Shown here: piece by piece, positions 18,540 to 28,564 of the stretch
Layout of the letters: each line of letters begins with the position of its first letter
How positions within the stretch are numbered: the first letter of the stretch is position 1
Assembly: GCF_019931065.1 (NCBI RefSeq)
Contig: NZ_JAIOUQ010000003.1
Coordinates: forward strand, 186,001-250,000
Source: Methanobacterium spitsbergense
GTDB lineage: Archaea > Methanobacteriota > Methanobacteria > Methanobacteriales > Methanobacteriaceae
Reading direction: 5' to 3'
Length of the DNA stretch: 64,000 bases
Made by a program: the position numbers and the translations under genes
The notes under the pieces: model-generated
What the model saw: the letters and a program-made list of their open reading frames with translations, nothing else
Told to the model about the DNA's origin: nothing
Databases searched by the model: none

Positions 18540-19361
18540 TCAACTTACCTCCTCAAGTTCCACAACAAAATTGATTAAATCTGTTTTTGTAATAATGCCT
18601 TTCAGCTTTCCATCGAGTTCAACTGGAATTCCACTGATACGATTTTCAAGCATTACAGTAACAGCTTGTTCAAGTGTTGATCCACCATCAATGGTTTTTA
18701 CGTTTTGAGTCATTACATCGCCTACAAGAAGATTTCTTATACGGGCATTTTTATACTTATCAGGTACAATCTTTCTAAATGACATCATTGCATTAGCTAC
18801 ATCCTTTGCAGTTATTATACCTTCTAAAATATCTTCTTCAACAACAGGAAGTCTTCCTACTTCTTTATCTATTAAACATCTCCTTGCATGCACAAGTCTG
18901 TCGCTGGGACTTACTGTAACAAGATCAGTTTCCATTCTATCAGCAATATTAGTTGAATTGAATGGTTTACCCTTGCATATCTCAAGAAAATCTGTTTTTG
19001 TAAGCATTCCCACGATTTCGCAGTCATTTATAACTGGCATTCCATCAATTTTATTTTTTATCATGGTTTCGGCGGCAATTCCAATGTTTTGAGTGCTTTC
19101 AATAACCACTGGATCTTGTTTCATAACAGTTGATACATGGAAATGTGATGGTGGGAGGTTTCCATACTTTGATGATCCTAATCTAAGGGCTATATCCTTT
19201 TCAGTGACAATTCCAACCAGTTCCCTATCATGATCTGCATTGATGTTCACAACAGGAAGTCTGGAGATTTTATGCTTTTTCATCAGTTTTAGGGCATCTT
19301 GGATGTTCTGATCCTTATCCACATGAACAACTTCTTCTTTCATTATGTCTTTAACGTGCAT
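18540..19361 (-). CDS. Four-CBS-domain protein (array member 5)
   Basis: About 273 residues made only of four CBS motifs, each ending in a G-I-[IV]-T-x-x-D signature (VGIVTEKDIA, VGMLTKTDFL, EGIITAKDVA, KGIITKTDLI). Such proteins bind adenosine nucleotides or SAM and usually regulate a partner. The frame opens at ATG 19379, but AGGGG lies 7 nt before the ATG at 19361, which gives MHVKDIM, the usual CBS start. Its last codons contain the GGAGG site of the RNA ligase, so the two are coupled. Such genes were once called IMP-dehydrogenase-related, but no IMPDH barrel is present. Confidence 0.85.
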   Translation of the reverse strand: MHVKDIMKEEVVHVDKDQNIQDALKLMKKHKISRLPVVNINADHDRELVGIVTEKDIALRLGSSKYGNLPPSHFHVSTVMKQDPVVIESTQNIGIAAETMIKNKIDGMPVINDCEIVGMLTKTDFLEICKGKPFNSTNIADRMETDLVTVSPSDRLVHARRCLIDKEVGRLPVVEEDILEGIITAKDVANAMMSFRKIVPDKYKNARIRNLLVGDVMTQNVKTIDGGSTLEQAVTVMLENRISGIPVELDGKLKGIITKTDLINFVVELEEVS

Positions 19362-19414
19362 TTTCATCCCCCTAAACATTTGATCTCAATAATTGACTAT
19401 CGAATTATCAGTGC

Positions 19415-20257
19415 TTATTGTATGCCTCTGATAAGATCTGTTTTAGTAATTACTCCGACTAGTGTATCTCCATCAACTACAGGTAGACCACTAATATCAT
19501 TTTCAACCATCTTGTCTGCAGCAATAGTTGCATCTTCACCACCTGAAATGTTTACCAAGTGATTCTGCATTATATCTCCAGCAGTCATCATTGAAACCAT
19601 CCTAACATTTCTTTTACCTTTTCCATCAGAGTTTCTTATGAAGTATATCTTTTCAACATTTACACCAGTTTCAGGATCTTCGACATAGGCAAATGAAATG
19701 TTTTCTGGAGTTATAATTCCCACAGGTGTGTTATCACGAATAACAACAATTTTTCCTATCTTATTATCTTCCATTGTACGTATAACATGTGCAATGCTAT
19801 GATTTTCATTTACTGTGATTACATCACTTGTCATAAGATCTGAAACTCTCCATTTACCCTTTAATTTATCAGTATATACTTTCATAAGGTCCGTTTTAGT
19901 AAGTATGCCCGCGATACCATCATCATCCACAATAGGTATTGATCCAATGTTGTTCTTAATCAGAAGTTCGATGGCTATATGTATTTCATCATTGGGATTG
20001 GCTGTTATGGGATCTGTACTCATGATCCTTCTGATGGATATTTTATCAATAGGCCTACTTTTCCATTTAGGGCCATTTCCCTTGAGTTTACGGGTTAAAT
20101 CCTTTTCAGTAACCATTCCAACTGGTTTTCCTTGTCCATCAACCACTACTAATTTGCTGATTCCATGTGAGAGCATCAGGTTCCTTGCATGTCCCACTTG
20201 TTCATTTTCCTGAACAACAAATACTTCAGGGTTCATTACTTCTTTAATTTCCATCAT
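19415..20257 (-). CDS. Four-CBS-domain protein (array member 4)
   Basis: 280 residues with four CBS motifs (VGMVTEKDLT, AGILTKTDLM, VGIITPENIS, VGVITKTDLI). The third repeat is followed by an insert (EDPETGVNVEKIYFIRNSDG) and has an altered signature, so its nucleotide pocket may differ. GAGGTGG precedes a double ATG. Spacing to the next CBS gene is short. Partner unknown. Confidence 0.85.
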   Translation of the reverse strand: MMEIKEVMNPEVFVVQENEQVGHARNLMLSHGISKLVVVDGQGKPVGMVTEKDLTRKLKGNGPKWKSRPIDKISIRRIMSTDPITANPNDEIHIAIELLIKNNIGSIPIVDDDGIAGILTKTDLMKVYTDKLKGKWRVSDLMTSDVITVNENHSIAHVIRTMEDNKIGKIVVIRDNTPVGIITPENISFAYVEDPETGVNVEKIYFIRNSDGKGKRNVRMVSMMTAGDIMQNHLVNISGGEDATIAADKMVENDISGLPVVDGDTLVGVITKTDLIRGIQ

Positions 20258-20331
20258 TCAACCACCTCGATCTTATGGCAGATATTAAGAACCTAAAATA
20301 TACAAATAAAGGGATTATTAGTCCCAAATTT

Positions 20332-21276
20332 TTATAATTTGTTCACAGCCTTCAGTATATCACTTTCAGTTATGATGCCTTCTAGATTTCCGTTATTGAC
20401 AACTGGTAATCCTCCAATTCCTTCCTTTATCATTGCATCACACAAATCTCCAAGTCTTGTATTCGCTGTGGTGGCTACAACAGTTTTTTCCATTATCTCA
20501 CTTATGGTTGTATTCAAAACATCTTCTGCATCATTTGAAACCATTTTATCAAATGCACTATTTTTTCCAAGGAATTCTAAAATGTCAGTAGCTGTTACAA
20601 TACCCATTATCTTATCTTTCTCCGGATGGGAGGTTCTACGTTCCTCTCCCACGACAGGAATCCTTCTAAGTTTATTTCTAACCATTATTTTAGATGCTCC
20701 CTCTATTCGGGTTCCCGGGGTTGTTGATATTACATTTTCAGTCATGTATTCCCCAACCAATTCATCTGTTAAAACTCCAGAAAGCAAAACAACAAAGTCT
20801 CTCTCTGAAACTATTCCAACCATCTTCTTTTCAGCATCTACTACTGGTAAAGCACCAACATTCTTTTTTTTCATTTTGGTTATTGCATCTTTTATTGAAT
20901 CTTTATGGCTTAAAATTTCTACATTTCTAGTCATTATTTCCTTTACAGATTCATTTATTGCTCCAAGAAAATTTCCAGGGTATTTTTCTTCCAGTATTTT
21001 GTACTTGTCCCCTCCTCCTAGGAAGTCAAGAATATCCATGGATGTAACAATTCCAAGTATTTGACCTGTTCCAGGGTTAGTTATTGGAAGCCTTCTGAAC
21101 TTGTTTTTAACCATTATTTCAGCTGCTTCTTTAATGGTGGCGCTCTGTGGTGCTGTTACCACCGTTTTTTTTGCGATGCTCATAACATCACCTTCATGTT
21201 CTGAGGCATGGGACTCAAATTCTAGTGGACCTCTATCTCTTGATTTTACTAAATTTATGGTTTCTTTTCTTCTCAT
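20332..21276 (-). CDS. Four-CBS-domain protein (array member 3)
   Basis: 314 residues. A basic N-terminal extension of about 30 residues (RRKETINLVKSRDRGPLEFE) is followed by four CBS motifs, two carrying a longer loop with conserved ILEFLG or ILDFLGGGDK. The ATG at 21276 lies 5 nt after AGAGGTG. An adjacent in-frame TTG at 21279 is less well placed. The basic head could contact nucleic acid, which is speculative. Confidence 0.85.
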   Translation of the reverse strand: MRRKETINLVKSRDRGPLEFESHASEHEGDVMSIAKKTVVTAPQSATIKEAAEIMVKNKFRRLPITNPGTGQILGIVTSMDILDFLGGGDKYKILEEKYPGNFLGAINESVKEIMTRNVEILSHKDSIKDAITKMKKKNVGALPVVDAEKKMVGIVSERDFVVLLSGVLTDELVGEYMTENVISTTPGTRIEGASKIMVRNKLRRIPVVGEERRTSHPEKDKIMGIVTATDILEFLGKNSAFDKMVSNDAEDVLNTTISEIMEKTVVATTANTRLGDLCDAMIKEGIGGLPVVNNGNLEGIITESDILKAVNKL

Positions 21277-21496
21277 CAATACACCTCTTGTGAAAGATGA
21301 TTTCTAACACCTTGAATGTTTTTCCCTGGAATCGAGCTACATTTGTAGTTTTCCTGGACGAATATACTTGTTAAATATCCAGATGATTCAGGAAACGATC
21401 TGTTAACTAATCTTTTTTCATATAAGTTAATAAATAAAGTACAAACTAATCTAAAAATTTTGAAAATAAGTTTAAATTTCATGACCACTTCTAAGA

Positions 21497-22306
21497 TCAA
21501 CTTAAATACGATCCTAATATATCTTCTCTTGCAACTATACCAATAATATTGGCTTCTCTTGCTCTGTGGGGCTCTTTTTTAATGTATACCGGATTTTCAA
21601 CAACTGGAAGACGTCCGATATCGTATTGGACCATCAGTTCCGCAGCATCCTTTATACTGGTTTCGGGTGTGACAACAACGGGTGGTGTCACCATTACCTT
21701 TTCTACCTTGATTGATCTGTCAACTGCATCAAGACCAGTTCGAACATGTCCAGACTTAATTATGTCCTTACGGGTAATCATTCCAATAAGTTTAGATTTT
21801 TTCAATACAGGAAGTCCTGAAAAACCTGTTTCATCCATTTTGGACCATACTTTAGAGATATGATCGTCATAATTAGCTTTTACAACATTTTTTGTTAAAA
21901 TAGAATTAATATTTGGATTATGAGGCTTTACACCATTGTTCAGTAATTTTTTAATAATGTCGCCAATACTCAAAATACCTATTAAACACATATTCTCTGT
22001 TGATTTAACAACAGGTGCTTGTACAGCGTCTGATTTAATAAGTTTCTTGGCAATTTCTTCCATTGCCATTTCAGGGGTTGCTATAACTTTTGGGCGTTCC
22101 ATTATCACTCTTGCTTCTATATTAGACTTGGTTGATGATAGGAACATTATGTCCCCCCTTGTAATCATTCCTTCAAGATGGTTTTTGGATAAAACAGGAA
22201 TTGAACGTAACCATCCCTCCCGGAATATTGATCTAACCTTTGTTAATTGGGTGTCCACATTTACTGTAACAGGATCAGATGTCATGATATCTTCCACGAT
22301 GCTCAA
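21497..22306 (-). CDS. Four-CBS-domain protein (array member 2)
   Basis: 269 residues, four CBS motifs (EGMITRGDIM, IGILSIGDII, IGMITRKDII, IGIVAREDIL). The last repeat has an insert, PVYIKKEPHRAREAN, before its end. The first initiation codon in frame is TTG at 22306, 2 nt after the stop of the preceding CBS gene and downstream of GAGGATGAG. GTG at 22297 is the alternative. It is translationally coupled to array member 1. Confidence 0.82.
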   Translation of the reverse strand: MSIVEDIMTSDPVTVNVDTQLTKVRSIFREGWLRSIPVLSKNHLEGMITRGDIMFLSSTKSNIEARVIMERPKVIATPEMAMEEIAKKLIKSDAVQAPVVKSTENMCLIGILSIGDIIKKLLNNGVKPHNPNINSILTKNVVKANYDDHISKVWSKMDETGFSGLPVLKKSKLIGMITRKDIIKSGHVRTGLDAVDRSIKVEKVMVTPPVVVTPETSIKDAAELMVQYDIGRLPVVENPVYIKKEPHRAREANIIGIVAREDILGSYLS

Positions 22307-22308
22307 GT

Positions 22309-22869
22309 TTACTCATCCTCCAGATCTTCTTTACACTCCTCACATAAAAATTTCCCATCGAATGTATCAAGGTATTCAACGTAATTTCCACAAATCTCAC
22401 ATATGCCGGGTACGGATTTTTCAGATTCTAAATATTCCCTCTGATTTTCCATTCTAGCATTTTCAACTAGTAATTCTGTAAGTTCGGGTGAAACCATTAA
22501 AACATCAGTCGATGTTAATATTCCCACTAAATTTCCATTATTTACTACAGGAAGTCTTCTAATATTATTTTTTGCCATCAGTCTTGCTGCCTGATTCAAT
22601 TCACTTCCAGGGTCTATCAAAATAAGATTTTTGGTCATTATTTGACCTATGGTTATTTCACTTGCCAGTATATTCTTTGAAACTACTTTTTCAATGATGT
22701 CACTTTCAGTAATTAGTCCTTCTGGCTCTGTTTCGCTTTTAATTACCAGACTACCAATCTTGAACCTTGACATTAAACCAGCTGCATCCGCAATTGTAGT
22801 TTTGGGATCTGCCGTGATTACACTAGATGTCATTGCGTCGTGTACTGTTACCTTTGTATCCATCTCCAT
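22309..22869 (-). CDS. Two-CBS-domain protein with C-terminal zinc ribbon (array member 1)
   Basis: 186 residues: two CBS motifs ([20 protein letters not shown]), a short helix, then a treble-clef or ribbon-like Cys4 module ([18 protein letters not shown] and CEEC) and an acidic tail. GGAGG lies 7 nt before ATG 22869. It is the first gene of the five-gene CBS array and follows queE by 11 bp, so all may be one transcript. The zinc module suggests binding of nucleic acid or protein. Confidence 0.85.
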   Translation of the reverse strand: MEMDTKVTVHDAMTSSVITADPKTTIADAAGLMSRFKIGSLVIKSETEPEGLITESDIIEKVVSKNILASEITIGQIMTKNLILIDPGSELNQAARLMAKNNIRRLPVVNNGNLVGILTSTDVLMVSPELTELLVENARMENQREYLESEKSVPGICEICGNYVEYLDTFDGKFLCEECKEDLEDE

Positions 22870-22880
22870 ATTAAAACCTC

Positions 22881-23582
22881 CTACCTGACATTTAGAAGTT
22901 TATGAATTTGTGGTATGGTTAATACATCGATATATTTCCCTGCTTCTTCAGATATTTCAAATAGTTTCTGGCTACCATCTGCCCAAAGATCAAGAGGACT
23001 TACCGGTTGAATCACCATTGACAACTTTGAAGTGTTTTGAACTTCTTCGGCTATCTTTGAGGCAATTAAACCAATCATATCCACTTTTGTCTCGGGCATC
23101 ACAACCACTTTACAGTATGTATTTATCTCTTCATCTCTTAATAGTTTTATGGATTTTAACTCCAAACCAAATAGATCATCCCAATTTTTAGAAGCTTCAT
23201 GTTCTGGTAATTTTATATCTAAAGATACATAATCCAATAAACCAGCAATTTTCTGTAATTCCCCTGGTAAAGAACCATTAGTCTCCAATAATGATTTGAA
23301 TTCATTTTGTTCTAAGATTTCTTTTATGAAATCTGAATGTAATAGTGGTTCACCACCAGTTAAAGAGATAGAATGAAAATCTGGAGTTATTAATTTATTA
23401 ATTTTAAATAAAAGCTCTTCTGTAGATATTAAATCACCTAAAAGCGGGTCACGGCTTTTAGAGGTGTCACAGTAATTACAGTCAAGGTTGCAACCTGAAA
23501 ACCTTATAAATACTTGTCTCCGTCCTATAAGGATTCCTTCGCCCTGAATACTTGAGAAAACTTCGTTAACATGAGTTTTCAT
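22881..23582 (-). CDS. queE: 7-carboxy-7-deazaguanine synthase
   Basis: A 233-residue radical SAM enzyme. The cluster motif is C31-NLD-C35-NY-C38 in [13 protein letters not shown], and LTGGEPLL binds SAM. It starts [16 protein letters not shown] as in QueE orthologues. It converts carboxytetrahydropterin to 7-carboxy-7-deazaguanine, the precursor of archaeosine in archaeal tRNA. AGGAG lies 7 nt before ATG. It follows queD closely. queC and the transglycosylase are not in the window. Confidence 0.93.
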   Translation of the reverse strand: MKTHVNEVFSSIQGEGILIGRRQVFIRFSGCNLDCNYCDTSKSRDPLLGDLISTEELLFKINKLITPDFHSISLTGGEPLLHSDFIKEILEQNEFKSLLETNGSLPGELQKIAGLLDYVSLDIKLPEHEASKNWDDLFGLELKSIKLLRDEEINTYCKVVVMPETKVDMIGLIASKIAEEVQNTSKLSMVIQPVSPLDLWADGSQKLFEISEEAGKYIDVLTIPQIHKLLNVR

Positions 23583-23604
23583 ATTAAAACTCCTAAAATG
23601 GTTT

Positions 23605-24087
23605 TTAGTAAGAATTTTTTGTGAAATAAGCTCCCTGTCCTATTCCCTCATTTACACATATCTGAACACTGGAAATTTCACTATTTATTTCCTTTAAATC
23701 ATGATAAAGTTCTTCTGCAAAATATTCGGATAGATCTTCAGCAGAGGTTGATTTAAGATCCAGAAGCAAACAATCTTCAAGAGGTAACATATAATCTTTT
23801 TTCCCTATTGAAAATTCCACAGGACCTTTAAGATTTTTAAAATTAATATTAGGATTTCTTATAGGTATAAGAACCCTGTGATCCATTCTTTTACACATTT
23901 TTCTTATAATATCCTTGACTTTTTTGAAATCAACAACAAATCCAAATTCTCCTGATCTCTCTCCATCAACAACAACATCAACTATGTACGAGTGTCCATG
24001 TATAACACCACATGATTCGTGTTTTGGAATCATATGTGCTGAAGAAAATCTCAAATTTGCGTGAATACCGTTTATAACTATTTTCAT
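23605..24087 (-). CDS. queD: 6-pyruvoyltetrahydropterin synthase / 6-carboxytetrahydropterin synthase
   Basis: A 160-residue T-fold enzyme. Zn ligands are His in FSSAHMIP and the pair in [12 protein letters not shown]. The catalytic Cys/His area and the late acidic ENSE-type motif ([13 protein letters not shown] region) are present. It makes carboxytetrahydropterin for the 7-deazaguanine pathway, consistent with queE 22 bp downstream. The AAGGT ribosome site precedes ATG. An insert around residues 80-110 is longer than in bacterial QueD. Confidence 0.9.
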   Translation of the reverse strand: MKIVINGIHANLRFSSAHMIPKHESCGVIHGHSYIVDVVVDGERSGEFGFVVDFKKVKDIIRKMCKRMDHRVLIPIRNPNINFKNLKGPVEFSIGKKDYMLPLEDCLLLDLKSTSAEDLSEYFAEELYHDLKEINSEISSVQICVNEGIGQGAYFTKNSY

Positions 24088-24139
24088 TATGAAATACCTT
24101 CTTTCTTCTAATATAAACTTTAATTAAATAAAATATAGT

Positions 24140-24730
24140 TTAAAATACCTTTGTTTTACTTATATCTTCAGTAATTGATTCAATTTCAATTATATAATTT
24201 TTACAGATTTTTTCAGTGATAATACATATATCTTCATTAATCAAACCACATTCGAACAAACCTGCAGTCTCTACATCCTTCGGTGTTCCCTTTTCAGTTA
24301 GGTTCAGTGCAAAATGAATCTTCATGCTGCTAATGGAGCAAGTTGCAATTGAAACTGATAATTTTCCTATCTTATCATTCTTTGAACTTGACTTTTTGAT
24401 GTAAAGATCATCACCCTTTCTTGATGTTCTTATTCCAAAATCATTAAGTATATCTTTAATAATCATAACAAGGATTCGTTGTCTATGGTAACACATGTTA
24501 ATATTTGCAGGCTGAACATCAAAATGTTCAACAATAAAATGTAACATATTGTTTCCCTTTATTTCTAGACCCACATCCTCAAAGTCTACCAAATGATTTG
24601 GTTCAATTTTCATTGGCCCCATCCAACTTATAATAGATGAATCCTTTATACCAAATGTTTTAAAAGCCCACATAGGTTGAATCTGGCTTCCATCATAACA
24701 AGTTCTATCTTCAAGTTTCAAGTGTTTCAT
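24140..24730 (-). CDS. DUF366 family protein
   Basis: 196 residues matching the DUF366 pattern: [66 protein letters not shown] and GTPKDVET. The family is archaeal or bacterial with no established activity. It sits 53 bp upstream of queD on the same strand, so a link to deazaguanine or pterin metabolism is a guess from position. No ribosome site is visible before the ATG, so it may be leaderless and first in the operon. Confidence 0.8.
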   Translation of the reverse strand: MKHLKLEDRTCYDGSQIQPMWAFKTFGIKDSSIISWMGPMKIEPNHLVDFEDVGLEIKGNNMLHFIVEHFDVQPANINMCYHRQRILVMIIKDILNDFGIRTSRKGDDLYIKKSSSKNDKIGKLSVSIATCSISSMKIHFALNLTEKGTPKDVETAGLFECGLINEDICIITEKICKNYIIEIESITEDISKTKVF

Positions 24731-25242
24731 TGGTTCAAATCCATAAATTTGATTAAATTGGATATTTAATTTTGAGTGATTAATGATAATTGATTTACAA
24801 TTTTATAAATGTTCTCGAAATATTTTTAGATACTATACAACTATAAATTCCTCATAATTAGTTTCAAGATTATTAATTCTTTTAAAAATAATTTTAGGTT
24901 CACTAATACATATTTTCTATATTTGTAGATAAATATATCAGTTTAATGGATTTTAACATAAATTAAGCCCTCATCATCCAATATTGAGAGTTTTTAAATG
25001 ATTTCGTTTAGGGATATGGGTCTTTCTGCAGGCTACTTTACCAAATAGTCTATTAAAACTTATTTTTATCCTAATTTAGTATTCTTAAATTGGATGACAT
25101 GTATTGCCCACAAAATATGGAATTATTCTAGATTTAAGTCCTTTAAAATCACTAATATTCCCTAAAAACCATTAAGATCCTTATTATGTTTTACTCTCAA
25201 AACTAACATATTTAATAATGTTGCATATAGTTAAATTAATCC
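24731..25242. other. Intergenic region between divergent genes, 512 bp
   Basis: AT-rich spacer with the minus-strand promoter of the DUF366-queD-queE transcript at its left and the plus-strand promoter of the nucleotidyltransferase gene at its right. CATATTTAATAATG at about 25207-25220 is a TATA candidate placed so that the transcript would start next to ATG 25243. The middle part (25000-25060) is less AT-rich but has no open frame or clear fold. Nothing else seen. Confidence 0.45.
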
Positions 25243-26271
25243 ATGAGAGCCAGACCCCGAGATTTTATACATACAACCGATGATCTGTTCTTTGCAACCA
25301 CAACATATTTACATCCCGATGATCGGATCATTTCATTTTTAAGATACATACCAGATCAAAATGGGGACCGTTCATTAAATGGTATAAAATATTCCAAAGT
25401 GGACTCAAAACAGGCCTATGAGTTTTTAGGGAAGAATTTTCCAGAATATCTTTTTGACTGTGATATAACAAATGTTTTAATGATGGGTGTGCCCACTGAC
25501 AAAGTAGAGCAAATATTACGACCTAATTATCGTCTTAAAGAGATAATAAAATCTTCAAACAGAGATAAACTACTCAATAATGTTGTAAAACTTGCAAATA
25601 TATTCCATGAAAGTACAGGAATCGGTTATGATAAAATGGGTATTTCCGGTTCAATACTTCCAGGATTGTACAATCCAAATGTATCTGATATGGACTTCGT
25701 TATTTATGGGCTCAAAAATCATAGAAAAGTTATGGAAACCTTTGCAGAGATTAAAAAAGAAAATGGTCCCCTCAAAGGTATTGAAGGTGAATATTGGAAA
25801 CGGCTTTACGAAAAAAGAATAAAAGATAATTCTTTAACCTATGAAGAGTTCAGATGGTACGAAAACCGCAAACACAACAGGGGTATTTTGGATGGCACAT
25901 TGTTTGACATCCTTCAAACTCGAGATTGGGACGAGATAAAAGGAAGTTATCGTGCAATTAGATATGAACCAATGGGATGTATCGAAATAGATTGCACTGT
26001 TAAAAATGCCCTTGCAGCATATGATAATCCTGCAGTATATCAAGTTGAGGATGTAAAAGTAATTAAAGGAGCAAATGTTCCTATAACTGAAGTTGCTTCG
26101 TATACACATACCTATGCCGGGCAAGCAATGGAAAATGAACTTATAACTGCTCGTGGCAAACTTGAAAAGGTTATTGGAGAAGATGTTAATTACAGACTTG
26201 TAGTTGGAACAACAAGGGAATCTATTGGAGAATATATCAAATTAAAAAATTTAAAACTAAATATTAAATAA
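25243..26271 (+). CDS. Archaeal nucleotidyltransferase-domain protein
   Basis: 342 residues. The centre carries a Pol-beta-type nucleotidyltransferase signature, [24 protein letters not shown], with the GS pair and DxD metal ligands. The flanks ([27 protein letters not shown] at the N-terminus) match a conserved archaeal family described only as predicted nucleotidyltransferases. Substrate unknown. No ribosome site precedes the ATG and a TATA-like element lies about 30 bp upstream, so the mRNA is probably leaderless. Confidence 0.8.
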   Translation: MRARPRDFIHTTDDLFFATTTYLHPDDRIISFLRYIPDQNGDRSLNGIKYSKVDSKQAYEFLGKNFPEYLFDCDITNVLMMGVPTDKVEQILRPNYRLKEIIKSSNRDKLLNNVVKLANIFHESTGIGYDKMGISGSILPGLYNPNVSDMDFVIYGLKNHRKVMETFAEIKKENGPLKGIEGEYWKRLYEKRIKDNSLTYEEFRWYENRKHNRGILDGTLFDILQTRDWDEIKGSYRAIRYEPMGCIEIDCTVKNALAAYDNPAVYQVEDVKVIKGANVPITEVASYTHTYAGQAMENELITARGKLEKVIGEDVNYRLVVGTTRESIGEYIKLKNLKLNIK

Positions 26272-26340
26272 TTAATATATCAGATAACTATTGTTATATT
26301 ACTTACTTAATCTACTTAATAAAACTGGAAGTTATTATTT

Positions 26341-26352
26341 GGGGGGGGGGGG
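26341..26352 (+). repeat. G12 homopolymer immediately upstream of hom
   Basis: Twelve consecutive G residues in otherwise AT-rich DNA, 8 nt before the homoserine dehydrogenase ATG at 26361. The run takes the place of the Shine-Dalgarno sequence. Its length could vary by slippage and change ribosome spacing, or the run could be miscalled. Confidence 0.9.
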
Positions 26353-26360
26353 TAATTTTG

Positions 26361-27644
26361 ATGGATAATGTCGTGAATATTGGACTTATTGGTTTCGGAA
26401 CAATTGGAAGTGGAGTTGTTGAAACCATTAATAAAAACATTGATCTTATTGAGAATAAAGTTGGAAAGAAAGTAAAACTAAAAAAAGTTGTTGATCTTGA
26501 TATTAGCACTGACAGAGGTGTAGAAATTTCCAGTGAAATACTTTCAACCGATATTAATGATATCTTAGAAGATCCAGAAATTGAAATAGTCATAGAACTC
26601 ATTGGAGGATACCAGCCAGCACTTAAATTTATATTAATGGCCATGGAAAAAGGTAAGCACATAGTGACTGCAAATAAAGCTTTACTTGCAAAACACTGGA
26701 CTGAAATTATTTCTTCGGCACAAAAAAACCATGTGAGAATTTGTTTTGAGGCCAGTGTCGGTGGTGGAATACCACTGCTTCAGCCACTAAATGAAAGTCT
26801 TTCAGCTAATCATATAATTTCCAGTTATAGCATAATTAATGGAACTGCAAATTATATACTCACCAAAATGTCTGAAGAAGGCAGAGATTTTGATGATGTT
26901 CTCAAAGAAGCACAGAAAAAAGGTTATGCAGAATCAGATCCTACTTTTGATATTGAAGGAGATGATACGGCTCAAAAACTTATAATACTGACCATTATAG
27001 GTTTTGGTGTTTATATCAAGCAGGAAAACTTCCATGTTGAGGGCATAACAAATATAACACAAGAAGATATTAATTTTGCAAAGAATGAACTTAATTGTTG
27101 CATTAAACTACTTGCAATTTCAAAATTAGTTGATGGCAAGTTAGAAGTTAGGGTGCATCCAACACTCGTGCCAAATGATCATCTTCTTTCAAGTGTGAAT
27201 GGTGTATTCAATGGAGTGTATCTTGTTGGAGACATTGTTGGGCCTGTTATGATGTACGGTCCAGGAGCAGGTATGATGCCTACAGCAAGTGCTGTGGTAG
27301 GGGATTGCATAGACATAATCGAGAATATGGAAAAACCAGTTCTTTATGGCCCATCAACTACAACGGTAAAAGCAATTGGTAACATAACAGATTTAAAATC
27401 TAAATATTATATCCGCCTATTAACCGATGATAGGCCGGGTGTGCTCCATGAAATATCTGGAATCCTCAGCCAGCATAATATAAGTATTGGTTCAATGACT
27501 CAAAAACAGCAAGATGAGACTAACGGAATTCCTATCTTTATGGTGACACATACTGCACTTGAATTGGATATGATAGAAGCTATCCATAAAATTGATCAAT
27601 TAGATTGTGTCAAAGATCAAACTCATTTTATTAGAGTACTTTAA
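26361..27644 (+). CDS. hom: Homoserine dehydrogenase with C-terminal ACT domain
   Basis: 427 residues. NAD(P)-binding [14 protein letters not shown] at residues 7-20, catalytic-domain motifs [35 protein letters not shown] and [13 protein letters not shown], then an ACT domain ([31 protein letters not shown]). It reduces aspartate semialdehyde to homoserine for Thr and Met synthesis, with ACT allowing Thr feedback. The reading frame also opens at TTG 26358, but ATG 26361 is better spaced from the G12 run. Confidence 0.95.
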   Translation: MDNVVNIGLIGFGTIGSGVVETINKNIDLIENKVGKKVKLKKVVDLDISTDRGVEISSEILSTDINDILEDPEIEIVIELIGGYQPALKFILMAMEKGKHIVTANKALLAKHWTEIISSAQKNHVRICFEASVGGGIPLLQPLNESLSANHIISSYSIINGTANYILTKMSEEGRDFDDVLKEAQKKGYAESDPTFDIEGDDTAQKLIILTIIGFGVYIKQENFHVEGITNITQEDINFAKNELNCCIKLLAISKLVDGKLEVRVHPTLVPNDHLLSSVNGVFNGVYLVGDIVGPVMMYGPGAGMMPTASAVVGDCIDIIENMEKPVLYGPSTTTVKAIGNITDLKSKYYIRLLTDDRPGVLHEISGILSQHNISIGSMTQKQQDETNGIPIFMVTHTALELDMIEAIHKIDQLDCVKDQTHFIRVL

Positions 27645-27734
27645 TTATTTTCTTTTTTTTGTAATTTTTTAATCGATAAATTTAATTATAGTTAATACAA
27701 TAATATTAAAATGTATTAATTCGGGGTGATAATT

Positions 27735-28535
27735 ATGATTACTGTATCGCTGATAAACGAATATTTGTACTGCCCCTTGAGGGTTTACATAGAATTCGAT
27801 AATCCAGAAATCTATAACACTTCAATTGTAGCGTATAAATTATCTCGTGAAGCATTCAGAGGTTTTGAAGAAATCCTAAAAAGAAATTTATGGACATTAA
27901 AAGGTAAAATGCAATTTAAAGAAATATTAGAAGAGATTTTCAATGATGTTCCAGAGTATTTGGAAACTGTTTATTTGAAATTTGAAGATGAAATAATTGA
28001 TGATGAAGTTGGTATTAGATTCGAAAGCTTAAAGGAAGATCTGAAATACAATTCATGGTTAATAGCTATAAAAAGTCAAAAAATATTAAATAGCGGAATA
28101 AATGGTTCTGATGCTGTAGATATGCTTTTTCCACCTTGTTTACATGAATTTACAATTGAAGATAAGGAAGATGGGCTTTTTGGAAAGGTAGATAAAATAG
28201 AAATTATTGATGGAGTGTATTATCCAATTAAATTTAAAACAAGTTTACCTCCTTTAAAAGGTGTGTGGGATTCAGATGCCTTACAAGTAACAGCTTATGC
28301 TATTTTGATGGAATATGAATTTAATAAAGAAGTACCGGTGGGTTTTGTCAACTACATAAAATTAGGATCTAAAAAACCAGTTCTGATTAATTCATATATA
28401 AGGGAAAAATTCTTGAATGTTTACAATGAACTTTCAGACATATTATACAATGATTATGTTCCTGAAGTTGTTAAAAATCATAAAAAATGCCTTGCTTGTA
28501 ATTACTCTGAAATATGTGATTATAATGTAGGATAA
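27735..28535 (+). CDS. Cas4-like PD-(D/E)xK protein, stand-alone, with altered active site
   Basis: 266 residues. N-terminal ITVSLINEYLYCPLRVYIE (C13) and C-terminal CLACNYSEIC (C252, C255, C261) supply four Cys for an Fe-S cluster, as in Cas4. The nuclease core has GKVDKIEII (D153), then YYPIKFKTS where E-x-K is expected, so the Glu is replaced by K166 while K168 stays. The Q184-x3-Y188 motif is present. No cas genes or CRISPR array are in the window. ATG 27735 follows GGGGTGAT; a GTG nine nt upstream is the alternative. It may be inactive or act in DNA repair. Confidence 0.75.
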   Translation: MITVSLINEYLYCPLRVYIEFDNPEIYNTSIVAYKLSREAFRGFEEILKRNLWTLKGKMQFKEILEEIFNDVPEYLETVYLKFEDEIIDDEVGIRFESLKEDLKYNSWLIAIKSQKILNSGINGSDAVDMLFPPCLHEFTIEDKEDGLFGKVDKIEIIDGVYYPIKFKTSLPPLKGVWDSDALQVTAYAILMEYEFNKEVPVGFVNYIKLGSKKPVLINSYIREKFLNVYNELSDILYNDYVPEVVKNHKKCLACNYSEICDYNVG

Positions 28536-28564
28536 TTCTTAAATAATTAATAAAAAAAATGGTT

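Noticed and set aside
20339..21064. 241-codon plus-strand frame opposite a CBS gene
   Set aside because: Antisense shadow produced by the repetitive CBS coding sequence; Ser/Thr/Ile-rich with no family resemblance.
21276..21500. 74-codon minus-strand frame between two CBS genes
   Set aside because: It would overlap both neighbours by 4 bp, but its start has no good ribosome site, its composition follows the AT-rich spacer, and the segment is needed for the promoter or leader of the next CBS gene.
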